DNA from: Pedobacter sp. Leaf216
GTDB taxonomy: Bacteria; Bacteroidota; Bacteroidia; Sphingobacteriales; Sphingobacteriaceae
DNA length: 64,000 bases
Reading direction: 5' to 3'
NCBI RefSeq assembly: GCF_001421515.1
Contig: NZ_LMKM01000011.1
Span: 3,876-67,875 of the forward strand
Of this stretch, positions 36,046 to 44,910 are shown piece after piece (positions within the stretch are counted from its first letter, which is position 1; every line of letters starts with the position of its first letter). Made by a program: the position numbers and the translations under genes. The notes under the pieces are model-generated. The model saw nothing but the letters and a program-made list of their open reading frames with translations, ran no database searches and had not been told where the DNA came from.

Positions 36046-37650
36046 ATGAAAAATATAAATAAACTGGTTTTGATTCTGTTCATGTCGATGGCCTTTATAG
36101 CCTGTAAAAAAGAACTGGATGAAGCGAATATCAATCCCAATAACCCTGAAACTGTTGATCCGGAATTTCTGTTAAATACTTCGGTTTTAAATACCATAAA
36201 TTTATTTGGCGGCGCAATGCGGAGAGAAACCTTATCGCATTACTCCAATTACGTATCGGTAGGGGGCGGTCAACTTCCGCGTTATTATACTTTTGCAGCA
36301 ACTGTAAACGGATATTGGTCATCAGCTTATGTGGGCTGCTTACAGCCAGTTCACCAGATCCAACTTAAGTATGCTGGTAATCCTGTTTATAATAACCGGG
36401 TGGCGATTGCCAAAATTATGGAAAGTTATATATATTCCAACTTGGTAGCCATTTGGGGGGGCATTCCGAAGTCCGCTGCGCTTACAGGCGACCCGTATGC
36501 GGCATATCAAAGTGAGGAAGAAATCTACATGGCGCTGCTAAACGATCTAAAATCTGCAGCCAGCTCAATCAGTCTTAACGGCGATACTTATAAAGCTTCT
36601 GCGGATGCTGTGTATGCGGGAGACCTTGTTAAATGGAGAAAATTTGCCAACACCCTTCGCCTGAGGTTAGCTGTGAGAATTTCAGGAGTTGCCGGTTCAA
36701 AAACGCGTGAAGTAGTGGCGGATGTGCTTTCCAATGAAGCAAATACAATTGCATCACAATCAGAAACCGCGAAAACAAACTGGGGAACCACATCAAGTAA
36801 CTGGAGCTACCTGTATCAATACAATCTATTGCAGGCGGCTGCAAACGCTGCCAGCTTAAATGTCATAAGCGAATCCCTGGTTCAGCATATGCTGCCCTAT
36901 AACGATCCACGGTTAGCTGTGTACGCGAAGCCTGTAACTCAAGGGCCATATAAAGGACGATTTTTTGGTCAGCCGAAAACCACCTCCCTTCCTCCGGGAT
37001 TAAGTCTGCCTAATAATCCTCATGCTTCTCTCGGCCAAATGGATTATTCTATGATAGGAGATTATTTTACCAAACCTGATGCAGAATACGTGTTTCTTTC
37101 TTACGAGGAAAGCTGCTTTCTAAAAGCGGAAGCTGCGCTCAAAGGTTGGGGTGCCGCTAAAACCGCAGAACAGTATTATAATGAAGGTGTAACAGCATCC
37201 CTTTTGAAATATAATCTCCCGCAACAGTCGATTTCCGATTACCTTAATCAACCTGGCATCCGGTTTAATACCGTAGTAGATGTAGCGGGTAGGGAAAAAG
37301 ACTTTCAGGATTATCTGGGCATTACTTCCAGTGCGATTACTACAACAAACCCGTTTCGTCAGATTGTGATGCAGAGCTGGATTGCAGGATTTTACAATGC
37401 AATGGATGCCTGGACCCTAATTCGAAGGAGTCAGGTTCTTGAGTTTCCACCCCATTTCAACCCCGATGGTGGGGAAGGAGGGGCGCTGGGCTATGCTTAT
37501 ATTCCCCAACGCCTCAACTATCCAAGTATAGAATATCAGGTAAATACAGCAGAATTGAATAAAGCCGTAGTAACGCTCGGTGGTCCAGATGCACTTCAAA
37601 CCAGGCTTTGGTTCGCATTACCGACATTGAAGAATCCATTTTTAAAGTAA
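36046..37650 (+). CDS. SusD/RagB-type glycan-binding lipoprotein (module 2), 534 aa
   Basis: ATG 36046, nine bases after the SusC stop, is a better start than the TTG at 36037. The lipobox is FIAC. It shares with the module 1 SusD the strings NINPNNPETVDPEFLLNTSV, KWRKFANTLRLRLAVRIS, PDAEYVFLSYEESCFLKAEA and TLIRRSQVLEFPPHF. Surface glycan-binding partner of the SusC upstream. Confidence 0.92.
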   Translation: MKNINKLVLILFMSMAFIACKKELDEANINPNNPETVDPEFLLNTSVLNTINLFGGAMRRETLSHYSNYVSVGGGQLPRYYTFAATVNGYWSSAYVGCLQPVHQIQLKYAGNPVYNNRVAIAKIMESYIYSNLVAIWGGIPKSAALTGDPYAAYQSEEEIYMALLNDLKSAASSISLNGDTYKASADAVYAGDLVKWRKFANTLRLRLAVRISGVAGSKTREVVADVLSNEANTIASQSETAKTNWGTTSSNWSYLYQYNLLQAAANAASLNVISESLVQHMLPYNDPRLAVYAKPVTQGPYKGRFFGQPKTTSLPPGLSLPNNPHASLGQMDYSMIGDYFTKPDAEYVFLSYEESCFLKAEAALKGWGAAKTAEQYYNEGVTASLLKYNLPQQSISDYLNQPGIRFNTVVDVAGREKDFQDYLGITSSAITTTNPFRQIVMQSWIAGFYNAMDAWTLIRRSQVLEFPPHFNPDGGEGGALGYAYIPQRLNYPSIEYQVNTAELNKAVVTLGGPDALQTRLWFALPTLKNPFLK

Positions 37651-37679
37651 GGACACCTTTATTTTCAATATAAAAAGAA

Positions 37680-38732
37680 ATGAAATATATAATATTAGTG
37701 CTGATTGCAATCGCAGGCTTTTCTTGCAAAAAAGACGATAATCTCATCGGGAAAACAGATTATATCTATGATATTCCACCCATAAAACTTACCAGCGACG
37801 CTGAGTTAGGGGCCTATTATCTTAATTACGTAGCGGCAGATTGGGCAAAAGTTCACTCGGATACCTCTCTTCTGGGAAAACCTTATAATGCTTTAACTGA
37901 CCCGGCAATATTTCCTCAGCAATTAAGCTGGGCAGACGAAGGCGGAATAGATTATTTCATATTTAAGTGGAACGCAGCAGCTGCAGACAATTCATTGCTC
38001 AGCACTTTTGCCAGTAGAAGGTCCAGTCAAAAAGTGAAGATGGTGATTGATTTTAATATGGCACATCTAAATGCAACAAATGCTGCACCACTTACAGGAG
38101 CGAAATTACAGACCATGATCAATGAATTTAAAACACTTGTGAGTCAATACATTTCGAAAGATTATTATTTTAAAATCGGTGACCAGCCTGTAGTGCTGAT
38201 TTCACCTATTAATCTATCTGCAACAACATTAACCAGTATTGATTATAAAGCCGTGATGTTAAGCCTGCGGTCAGAATTAAAATTGCTTGGAGTTAATCCA
38301 TATTTTATTGGTGAGTTAACGACAGGCTGGGTGGCACCATCTAACTTTGACCAAACTGCATTGGCATCAATGGATGCTTTGGTATTGACCAGTTGGAATA
38401 CCCCTGATTTTGATCGCTGGTGGGGGTTTAACAGTTATTTAGATTTAAACTGGCAGAATTGGAAAAAATCTCTGGAACAAATGAATGTTGATTTTGTGCC
38501 TTGTATTTTTCCGGGTTATAACGAGCCAGCTGCTACAACACAACGCGTGTTCGATAGGAGCGAAACCAGTTATGTTAATTACACAAATGTAGCGAAGAAA
38601 AATATGGGAAAAAACCGTCTTATCATTATCAATTCATGGAATGATTTTTCAAAGGGAAATGCTTTAGAGCCATCAAAGAAATTTAATAAACAATATCTCG
38701 GATTGACAAAAAGAGAATTTAAGGTGCAATAG
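37680..38732 (+). CDS. GH99-like (WbsX-type) lipoprotein glycosidase (module 2), 350 aa
   Basis: The lipobox GFSC is followed by KKD. It aligns with the module 1 enzyme over its whole length: AELGAYYLNYVAADWAKV, WADEGGIDYFIFKWN, KVKMVIDFNMAHLNATNAAP, DQPVVLISPINL, FVPCIFPGYNEP and LIIINSWNDFSKGNALEPSK. The acidic residue in the SWNDF motif replaces the Asn of module 1 (SWNNF), which may change the catalytic or substrate site. Same presumed role: surface cleavage of the glycan. Confidence 0.72.
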   Translation: MKYIILVLIAIAGFSCKKDDNLIGKTDYIYDIPPIKLTSDAELGAYYLNYVAADWAKVHSDTSLLGKPYNALTDPAIFPQQLSWADEGGIDYFIFKWNAAAADNSLLSTFASRRSSQKVKMVIDFNMAHLNATNAAPLTGAKLQTMINEFKTLVSQYISKDYYFKIGDQPVVLISPINLSATTLTSIDYKAVMLSLRSELKLLGVNPYFIGELTTGWVAPSNFDQTALASMDALVLTSWNTPDFDRWWGFNSYLDLNWQNWKKSLEQMNVDFVPCIFPGYNEPAATTQRVFDRSETSYVNYTNVAKKNMGKNRLIIINSWNDFSKGNALEPSKKFNKQYLGLTKREFKVQ

Positions 38733-38745
38733 TGGTTTTACGATT

Positions 38746-40008
38746 ATGATGTATAAAAAAGTATTGATAATAGCTATAATAATTAAATTATCGGGCTCGC
38801 TCCTGGTATTTGGCCAGACAGGAAATATCCATTTGAGCTGGACCGGTAAAAGCAAGCCGGATGCAGCGCATACAATGGCCATAAATTGGAACGCATATGT
38901 AAGCAATTCGATAGTCCGTTATGGCGAGGACAGCCTTCAACTTAATTTCACCAAACGGGTGAAACCGATAGAAGTCTTTAATAATGGTGTAAGATCTTAT
39001 AACTACAAACTCCGGTTAAGCTGCTTGAAGCCAGGCCTGACTTACTACTATCAGTGCGGTTCTGAGGGTTCTGATTGGACAGCTATCTATTCTTTTAAAA
39101 CTGCGCCCATTCAAGGAAGCCAGGATAAATATGTTGTTGGGGTATGGGGAGATACACAAAATAATACAGGGAATTTGAGGTTTGAGCAGACGCAGAAGGT
39201 TATAAGGTTGATGACTAAATATCCTTTGAATCTAAGTATTCACATGGGAGATATAGTAGAAAATGGTTCGGTAGAAAACACTTGGTACCAGTTTCTCAAA
39301 GTTGCGCAGCCTGTAACCGCAATTGCCCCATTTATGCCAGCACTGGGCAATCATGATGTAAATAATAAAGCAAACGAAGCGGGATTCCAAAAACCTTTTT
39401 CGGTTTTTTACAATTCTTTCAATCTGCCAAGAGATAATTTAAATTATTCCTATGATTATGGAAATATCCATTTCGTGGTTGTAAATTCTGGCTTTGCTCA
39501 AGGTGCTGCAAAGGAAGGGCGAACACTTATGCAAAAGGGATCGACTGACTATAACTGGTTGGATCGAGACCTGGCATCAGCAAAGAAAAATAAAAACATC
39601 ACTTGGATAATACTGTACGCACATTATCCTATTTATTCGTTCGGAGTCAGTCATGTGCCTGAATGGCAGTATAATCTTTTACCCTTGATCGATAAATATC
39701 AAGTTGACCTTTGCCTTACCGGTCACAGACATGTATATGAAAGGCATAAGGCGATTCGAAATGGTAAAGAGTACCAGCAAACCGACCCAATGCATTATAA
39801 TCATCCGACAGGCACAGTCTATATCACCAACGGCTCATCAGGCGGTTCTCTGCAAGGCTTAGGCGGTAACCAGATGTCCTCGATCATATTTACTGCAAAA
39901 GAAAAGGTATATACATATGCTATAATGACTGTGCATGGCCCTAAAATTACTTACGACGTTTATGATATCAACAACAATAAAATCGACTCATTTAGCCTTG
40001 TGAAATGA
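38746..40008 (+). CDS. Purple acid phosphatase-like metallophosphoesterase (module 2), 420 aa
   Basis: A signal peptide (to about LVFGQ, residue 24) precedes a fibronectin-like domain (IHLSWTGKSKPDAAHTMAIN ... LKPGLTYYYQCGS). The phosphatase core shows GVWGDTQNN, HMGDIVENG, ALGNHDVNN, LYAHYPIY and LTGHRHVYERHKA. It differs from the 377-residue enzyme of module 1 and is closer in layout to the one at 14590. It is the last gene of the array. No clear terminator follows. Confidence 0.85.
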   Translation: MMYKKVLIIAIIIKLSGSLLVFGQTGNIHLSWTGKSKPDAAHTMAINWNAYVSNSIVRYGEDSLQLNFTKRVKPIEVFNNGVRSYNYKLRLSCLKPGLTYYYQCGSEGSDWTAIYSFKTAPIQGSQDKYVVGVWGDTQNNTGNLRFEQTQKVIRLMTKYPLNLSIHMGDIVENGSVENTWYQFLKVAQPVTAIAPFMPALGNHDVNNKANEAGFQKPFSVFYNSFNLPRDNLNYSYDYGNIHFVVVNSGFAQGAAKEGRTLMQKGSTDYNWLDRDLASAKKNKNITWIILYAHYPIYSFGVSHVPEWQYNLLPLIDKYQVDLCLTGHRHVYERHKAIRNGKEYQQTDPMHYNHPTGTVYITNGSSGGSLQGLGGNQMSSIIFTAKEKVYTYAIMTVHGPKITYDVYDINNNKIDSFSLVK

Positions 40009-40098
40009 TTTAGGAGCCGCAAGATAAAGTCCCCAACCTTGCTGGGCTGTTTAAAAGCATGCTGTTCACTAGACATCTACAGCTATGTACGATTAACC

Positions 40099-40332
40099 CT
40101 ATCTGTCATCATGTTGTGCCTTCAGGTATGCAACTATCTGTCCGAGATAGGGAAGAAGCTCCTCGTTCATTGATGAGTAGCCAAGCGGTGAAAGTCCGTC
40201 TTTTTCCAATGCACCGATAAATTTCCCTTCTACATTTACGAAATACAGCTCATCATCAACATTTATGCTACCTTTAACCAATCTTCCCGTTTCCTCATGT
40301 AAAAGTTCAAATTCCGTGGTAAACAAATCCAT
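40099..40332 (-). CDS. Hypothetical small protein, 77 aa
   Basis: This is a short acidic soluble protein starting MDLFTTEFELLHEETGRLV, with strands (GSINVDDELYFVNVEGKFIG) and a final helix (LLPYLGQIVAYLKAQ). I do not recognise it. It lies alone on the minus strand at the border between the glycan locus and a toxin/immunity island. The compact alpha/beta pattern makes it a likely real gene. Confidence 0.55.
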   Translation of the reverse strand: MDLFTTEFELLHEETGRLVKGSINVDDELYFVNVEGKFIGALEKDGLSPLGYSSMNEELLPYLGQIVAYLKAQHDDR

Positions 40333-40711
40333 TATCTCTTAATTTTTTAATATTGCCAATATCAAAGGTGGTAGTTTCGATAACCAGAACAAACTCCTTA
40401 CATCTCCTCCGTATTTTATGTTTTGGCTTGAAAAGGCAGCAAAGATTGGCTCAAGGTAATGATTTCTGTTTTTCCAATGTATAAATATATTCCTTTAAAA
40501 ATCTACCGGTTATTCGATGATTTCTTTAAGTGGATTGCGGTTCGGGGCCATGCGATGTACTATTTATTGGATCTTAAAATTGGTTAATGAGGAATTATGC
40601 GGATGATCTGAATAAAACTACCCTGTCACAGGTGCCAGCTCTTCTGTTTTTTTTGCTTTCAAAAATCTTTTCTCTCTATAACTATTTACCGGAACGTCAA
40701 AAAACAACCTT
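40333..40711. other. Intergenic region, nothing identified
   Basis: This is AT-rich sequence with stops in all frames. No gene, repeat or hairpin was supported. Confidence 0.6.
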
Positions 40712-40839
40712 ATGACAACTGAAAAAATTATGGTGGCGGTAGCCACACTTAATGAAACCTGATGCCGCTGATCACCAAGGCCAAAACAACTGAATCAAAG
40801 CTGCAGCTGGAACACGTTGCCAAGCTTGAACAGAGTTAA
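40712..40839 (+). pseudogene. Possible tiny broken gene
   Basis: ATG 40712 gives MTTEKIMVAVATLNET then TGA. One base inserted after that Thr codon would continue LMPLITKAKTTESKLQLEHV and AKLEQS to TAA at 40837-40839, a coherent 43-residue helical peptide. It could be a frameshifted small gene or chance; no family known. Confidence 0.3.
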
Positions 40840-40874
40840 TTCATATATTATTGAGCTTTTAGGAAACTAGTAAT

Positions 40875-41323
40875 ATGACACTTAACTATAAAATTGAGCG
40901 TACATCAAAATTGGAGGCTCAAGCTTTAAAAGAAAAAATACTTTTGTGGTTAAATGAAGCTGATTATAATTTAATTTGACAAAATGACAAAAGCATTTCC
41001 TTTGATCTTCGGGGTTGGGGACCAAATGGTAAACAATTTGATAAAATAAACGGAGGAACATTTGAGATAATTGAATCTGGTGAAGAAAGTATAATAAGGT
41101 TCACTACTATTTAACATTAACATTTGAATTATTTTTCATATCGCTATTAATCGTAATGAGCATTTTTAAAGCAGATCCATTTCTTTTTGGGTTGATATGT
41201 GGTATTTTGATCTTGATAATTAGATATTTCGTGGCAAAATCTAAATGCAACGTAGTGCTCAATGCAATTGTCGCTGAGATTACTTTGCACCAGAGCGGGA
41301 TTCTAGAAAATGAAGGTTTGTAG
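40875..41323 (+). pseudogene. Broken small gene with TGA at codon 35 and a frameshift
   Basis: ATG 40875 reads MTLNYKIERTSKLEAQALKE through NEADYNLI to TGA at 40977-40979. The same frame then resumes QNDKSISFDLRGWGPNGKQF and FEIIESGEESIIRFTTI to a TAA. A shifted frame gives a membrane-type stretch (LTFELFFISLLIVMSIFKAD, FGLICGILILIIRYF), ending at TAG 41323. A Trp at codon 35 (TGG to TGA) would suit the sequence. I do not recognise the family. Its position directly in front of the toxin cassette suggests another discarded immunity-type gene. Confidence 0.6.
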
Positions 41324-41619
41324 GGAAAGTAGAGCATATAGCTGAACATTTAACAACTAAAGATATGACTGGAGCAATCCGAGATATTTTCAAAGACCCA
41401 GTGATTATTAATGGTAAACAATATGATCACTTAGGGGAAGTGAAGGATGCCTTGAAAGGGTTAGGCAATCAAATAGAAAAATTAAACAAAGCTATAAGAG
41501 ATGGAAGTTTCTTCCAAGATGTTTTGGAACAAGCTCAAAAGCTAAGAAGTTCCTTACAAAAGGAGAAAGACAGAATTCAAGATTTATTAAATAAAGCAAC
41601 AAAGGCGGCAGATGAATAA
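41314..41619 (+). CDS. Orphan polymorphic-toxin tip resembling Ntox28
   Basis: The ATG at 41365 gives 84 residues (MTGAIRDIFKDPVIINGKQY onward), but the frame is open from 41314 and the extra codons read VEHIAEHLTTKD, which fits as the normal lead-in to this toxin domain. So the piece seems to be the C-terminal tip of a larger secreted toxin with its front missing. The block NGKQYDHLGEVKDALKGL, then QIEKLNKAI and LRSSLQKEKDRIQDLLNKA, matches my memory of the Ntox28-type predicted RNase toxin. The next gene overlaps its end by eight bases, as for a toxin-immunity pair. Whether it is translated is unknown. Confidence 0.65.
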   Translation, partial: RFVGKVEHIAEHLTTKDMTGAIRDIFKDPVIINGKQYDHLGEVKDALKGLGNQIEKLNKAIRDGSFFQDVLEQAQKLRSSLQKEKDRIQDLLNKATKAADE

Positions 41620-41992
41620 CAAGGAATTTATAAAAATCCTAATTAATGCGTTTCCTGAAATTAAGGAAGACGTTTTGGATGAAGATAACGACGGATTAAT
41701 TACTTTACAAATAGGTTATTTTAAGAGGTTTGCGCAAAAGGCAATTGACGAAAACAATTCAGGGAAAATAAAAAAATGTTTTAAGTTTATTGATGATACT
41801 ATTGGAAAAGTTGACAGCAGATTAGAAAATGCGATTTATTTATCCTTTTTAAGGAAACTTGATTTTGATAAAAATCCGAATGCCAAAAAGATTCTTTCAA
41901 AAAAAATGCTGTTGGCTAAGAATGATCTGGATAGGTATGATACTTCATCCGGAACAAATGATAAATTAAATAAATTTCTGAACGATTTATAG
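41612..41992 (+). CDS. Presumed immunity protein for the toxin tip, 126 aa
   Basis: The ATG at 41612 lies inside the end of the toxin frame, so the two are coupled. The protein is small, soluble, mostly helical and highly charged (MNNKEFIKILINAFPEIKED ... DNDGLITLQIGYFKRFAQKA). Its layout resembles the DUF7674-type family found next to polymorphic toxins, though I am not certain of the name. Its function, neutralising the toxin by binding, is inferred from position. Confidence 0.6.
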   Translation: MNNKEFIKILINAFPEIKEDVLDEDNDGLITLQIGYFKRFAQKAIDENNSGKIKKCFKFIDDTIGKVDSRLENAIYLSFLRKLDFDKNPNAKKILSKKMLLAKNDLDRYDTSSGTNDKLNKFLNDL

Positions 41993-42152
41993 GTAGCTTC
42001 ATATCACCAACAAAAATTGACCTATTGTTCTTTTAGTCTTGAGCAGCAAATAATTCTATTATTGTATATTTAAGCTTATATTCTGACATCACCAGTCTTG
42101 GAAAACTGACATAGGTAAACCAAAACTGCTCAAGAAGAGGAAAACGTTAGTT

Positions 42153-43022
42153 ATGGCAATTACCAAAATTGAAGGATTTAAAATTTATTCGAATTTAGAT
42201 GGCACACGATCTATTATTATCGATCCCAATCGGATTGAGGAATCTTTGAAGGTATATATTGATTACAAATTGGAAGGTGTTGCAATTACTACTGCACACG
42301 GTTACAATTTAAAAAATGTGGACTTTCTCTATCAGTATCCTAATATCATCAATCTCTCAATATCTGATGGAATACAGGATATAAAAGGGGCTTATGCATT
42401 GCGGAATCTTGAAAAGCTGATTTTATCCGGGCCTATGAGAGAAGTAGATTTTTCGTCTTTCACTTCATTGAGGGAGTTACGTACTGATTGGTCTCCAAAA
42501 CTTTACAATTTAAGTAAGTGCAATAACCTAAAGGTATTGCATTTTGAAAAATTCAACCCCAAATCTAAAAATTGTTCAACAATTGCCGATTTAATACATG
42601 TTAGAAATCTACAGCTCAACCAATCTACTATCAGTTCTCTTTCAGGGCTTGAAAATTTCCGATTGGAAAATTTCGAAATAAGTTATTCAAACCAAATAAA
42701 CTCCCTATGTTGTCTTGATAATAGCATAGAGAGTTTATCTTCACTGCAATTTAATAGTTGTAAAGGAATTGTAAATCACGACTACGTATCCCGCTTTAAG
42801 CAGCTTAAAATTTTAGCTTATAATAGGTGTGGGACAATACAGTCTATCAAGTTCATCGAAAGAATGAATGCTCTGCAATCGTTCAGATTGGTCGGTACTG
42901 ATGTAGCTGATGGAGATATGAGTCCTGGGATTAGGTTAAAGTTTCTCGGTTTTAATAGTAAAAAACATTTCTCACACACTTTTGAGGAGATAAAGGCATT
43001 ACAGGACTTACACTCGGTCTAG
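42153..43022 (+). CDS. Leucine-rich-repeat-like protein, 289 aa
   Basis: There is no signal peptide. From about residue 70 irregular 20-25-residue units appear: NLEKLILSGPMREVDFSSF, SLRELRTDW, NLKVLHFEKF, HVRNLQLNQSTISSLSGL, SLSSLQFNSCKGI, QLKILAYNRCGTI and ALQSFRLVGTDV. This is a cytoplasmic LRR fold with a short N-terminal cap. LRR proteins of this kind are used as immunity proteins in polymorphic toxin loci, and it follows the toxin/immunity pair by 160 bases, so that role is plausible. Confidence 0.7.
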   Translation: MAITKIEGFKIYSNLDGTRSIIIDPNRIEESLKVYIDYKLEGVAITTAHGYNLKNVDFLYQYPNIINLSISDGIQDIKGAYALRNLEKLILSGPMREVDFSSFTSLRELRTDWSPKLYNLSKCNNLKVLHFEKFNPKSKNCSTIADLIHVRNLQLNQSTISSLSGLENFRLENFEISYSNQINSLCCLDNSIESLSSLQFNSCKGIVNHDYVSRFKQLKILAYNRCGTIQSIKFIERMNALQSFRLVGTDVADGDMSPGIRLKFLGFNSKKHFSHTFEEIKALQDLHSV

Positions 43023-43248
43023 AATTCTACTTTTAACTGGTCTGAATTTGGGGAAGTGCACACTGCGCAAGAATTTAATCTATGAAATTATGGTAAGGGA
43101 TATTTCTCTAATGTCACCGGAGTGAAAAAAGTCATAAAGTATACAACTTATGTCAAATAGTATGCAGCAAGTCTGTAAGCGATCGGTTATTTTTGGTTAA
43201 ACGTTTTATTACCTTGCAATCGCATCTTAAGATATGCTAACCAATAAT

Positions 43249-44730
43249 ATGAACAGACTATTTTATCTTTTAGCCTTATGTATCTGCATGACTTCATCAC
43301 TTCGGGCGCAAATAAAGAACTTCACTGATAACGGAAAACAGATCACCCGCTTTGATCAGCTGGGTAATGCTGTAGATGCACATGATGGGGAAATTGCATT
43401 TTTTAATGGAACCTATTATCTCTATGGCACCAGCTACGACTGCGGATTTGAATGGAACAATAAAACCGCTCCTTTTTGCGGATTTAAGTCTTATTCTTCC
43501 AAAGATATGGTTAATTGGAAGGATGAAGGTTTTCTTTTCGATGCGCAAAATCCCTTATGGCAATCCCGATGTGATGGAAAGACCTATGGATGTTTTCGAC
43601 CTCATGTGGTTTACAACAAGAGAAGCAGTACTTATGTGTTATGGATAAATGTTTATGATAACTTGAGTGGTTATAGGGTATTTGTCAGTAAGGCACCGAC
43701 CGGGCCTTTCCTCGAGGCTCCTGAACCAAAGATTGCTGTAAATGCCGATATGCCTATTGCAGGGCTCAACAATGGAGACCATGACCTATTTATCGATGAT
43801 GATGGTACAGGCTATCTCGCATTTACTGATTGGCGCACTCAAGGAACTATAGTAATTGAACAGTTGACTGATGATTATCTTTCTGGAAATGGCAAAGTTG
43901 TTAGGTCCATCACCGCAGGTAAGACTGAAGCACCCGCATTATTTAAAAGAAAAGATACTTATTACATGACGTATTCTGATCCAAACTGTGGCTATTGCTC
44001 CGCCACTGGGACATCTTATAAAACTGCCAAATCTCCACTTGGCCCTTGGTCTGAAGGTAAAAAAATAAGCGATAATTCTTGTGGCGGACAACCCTCGTTC
44101 GTTTCAACAATGAAAATTGGATCAGATACCATTTATCTTTATGGAAGTGATTTATGGAATAATGCAGCAAAAAATGAGGCGCAGGCCAATTTTTACTGGG
44201 CGCCGCTTCAATTTGCAAGTGATGGTTCTATACTCCCGCTGGAATGCATGAAAATATATGCATTACCAAGGGCCCGCAGGGCAAAGCTTGAGGAATTTAC
44301 CGCTGGTTGCGATATTTCAAAAGGAAAACAACGATTGCAGCTTTTTACCGCGACAAAAAATGGAAAACTGATTGATTTTGAGATCACTACCCTAAAAAGT
44401 GGTTATCCAGACAAAGAACTGATAATCGATTTCTATGAGGTGGAAAGTGGCAAAGCTGACGTAGATAGAAGGCTTGCGAGGCTTATGGTATCAGCTAATG
44501 CGGTAAGCTGGTCTGCACGGGTATTAAAACTAAGGCCTAAAATTGATCTTATCAAAGGCAAGCAGTATCGGGTTGTGCTGAGCTCAAAAAGCAGTACAGG
44601 GTGTTACGGCTTTGCGGTTGGAAAACAAGCCGAAAATTCGTTTGATTTAACTGCAATCAGCGAAGATGATGGACAAAGCTTCAGTGTCCAGAAGAATCAA
44701 AAACTTAAGCATAGTTATTTAATAAGATAG
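43249..44730 (+). CDS. GH43-like secreted glycoside hydrolase, 493 aa
   Basis: ATG 43249 puts a signal peptide (MNRLFYLLALCICMTSSLRA) at the very start. The five-blade propeller of GH43-type enzymes shows in VDAHDGEIAFFNGTYYLYGT (catalytic-base Asp), NNGDHDLFIDDDGTGYLAFT (pKa-modulating Asp) and TEAPALFKRKDTYYMTYSD (acid Glu). About 150 C-terminal residues form a beta-sandwich. The pattern fits exo-acting subfamilies of GH43 (galactosidase- or arabinosidase-type); exact specificity is unclear. It sits on the opposite strand from the GH106 cluster, with the GntR gene following in the same direction. Confidence 0.8.
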   Translation: MNRLFYLLALCICMTSSLRAQIKNFTDNGKQITRFDQLGNAVDAHDGEIAFFNGTYYLYGTSYDCGFEWNNKTAPFCGFKSYSSKDMVNWKDEGFLFDAQNPLWQSRCDGKTYGCFRPHVVYNKRSSTYVLWINVYDNLSGYRVFVSKAPTGPFLEAPEPKIAVNADMPIAGLNNGDHDLFIDDDGTGYLAFTDWRTQGTIVIEQLTDDYLSGNGKVVRSITAGKTEAPALFKRKDTYYMTYSDPNCGYCSATGTSYKTAKSPLGPWSEGKKISDNSCGGQPSFVSTMKIGSDTIYLYGSDLWNNAAKNEAQANFYWAPLQFASDGSILPLECMKIYALPRARRAKLEEFTAGCDISKGKQRLQLFTATKNGKLIDFEITTLKSGYPDKELIIDFYEVESGKADVDRRLARLMVSANAVSWSARVLKLRPKIDLIKGKQYRVVLSSKSSTGCYGFAVGKQAENSFDLTAISEDDGQSFSVQKNQKLKHSYLIR

Positions 44731-44910
44731 AAGAGTTATTCTTTGCTAATGATTGGCTTAACAACGACTATCGATCAGGAAAGCTTGATAGGATTAAAAA
44801 TCAAATGTTAAAAGAACTGCTTTGTTGGAAAGTAGGTTAGTTTTACGGCTGGCATATGCAGTTGGATTTTTTAACCTTTTCCGCTAAAACCAATAATAGT
44901 GATCAGAACT

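Noticed and set aside
43080..43135. A third copy of repeat C
   Set aside because: Only a GGGATAT word and a CGG.GTGA-like word are shared; the CACCTGCGT block is absent.
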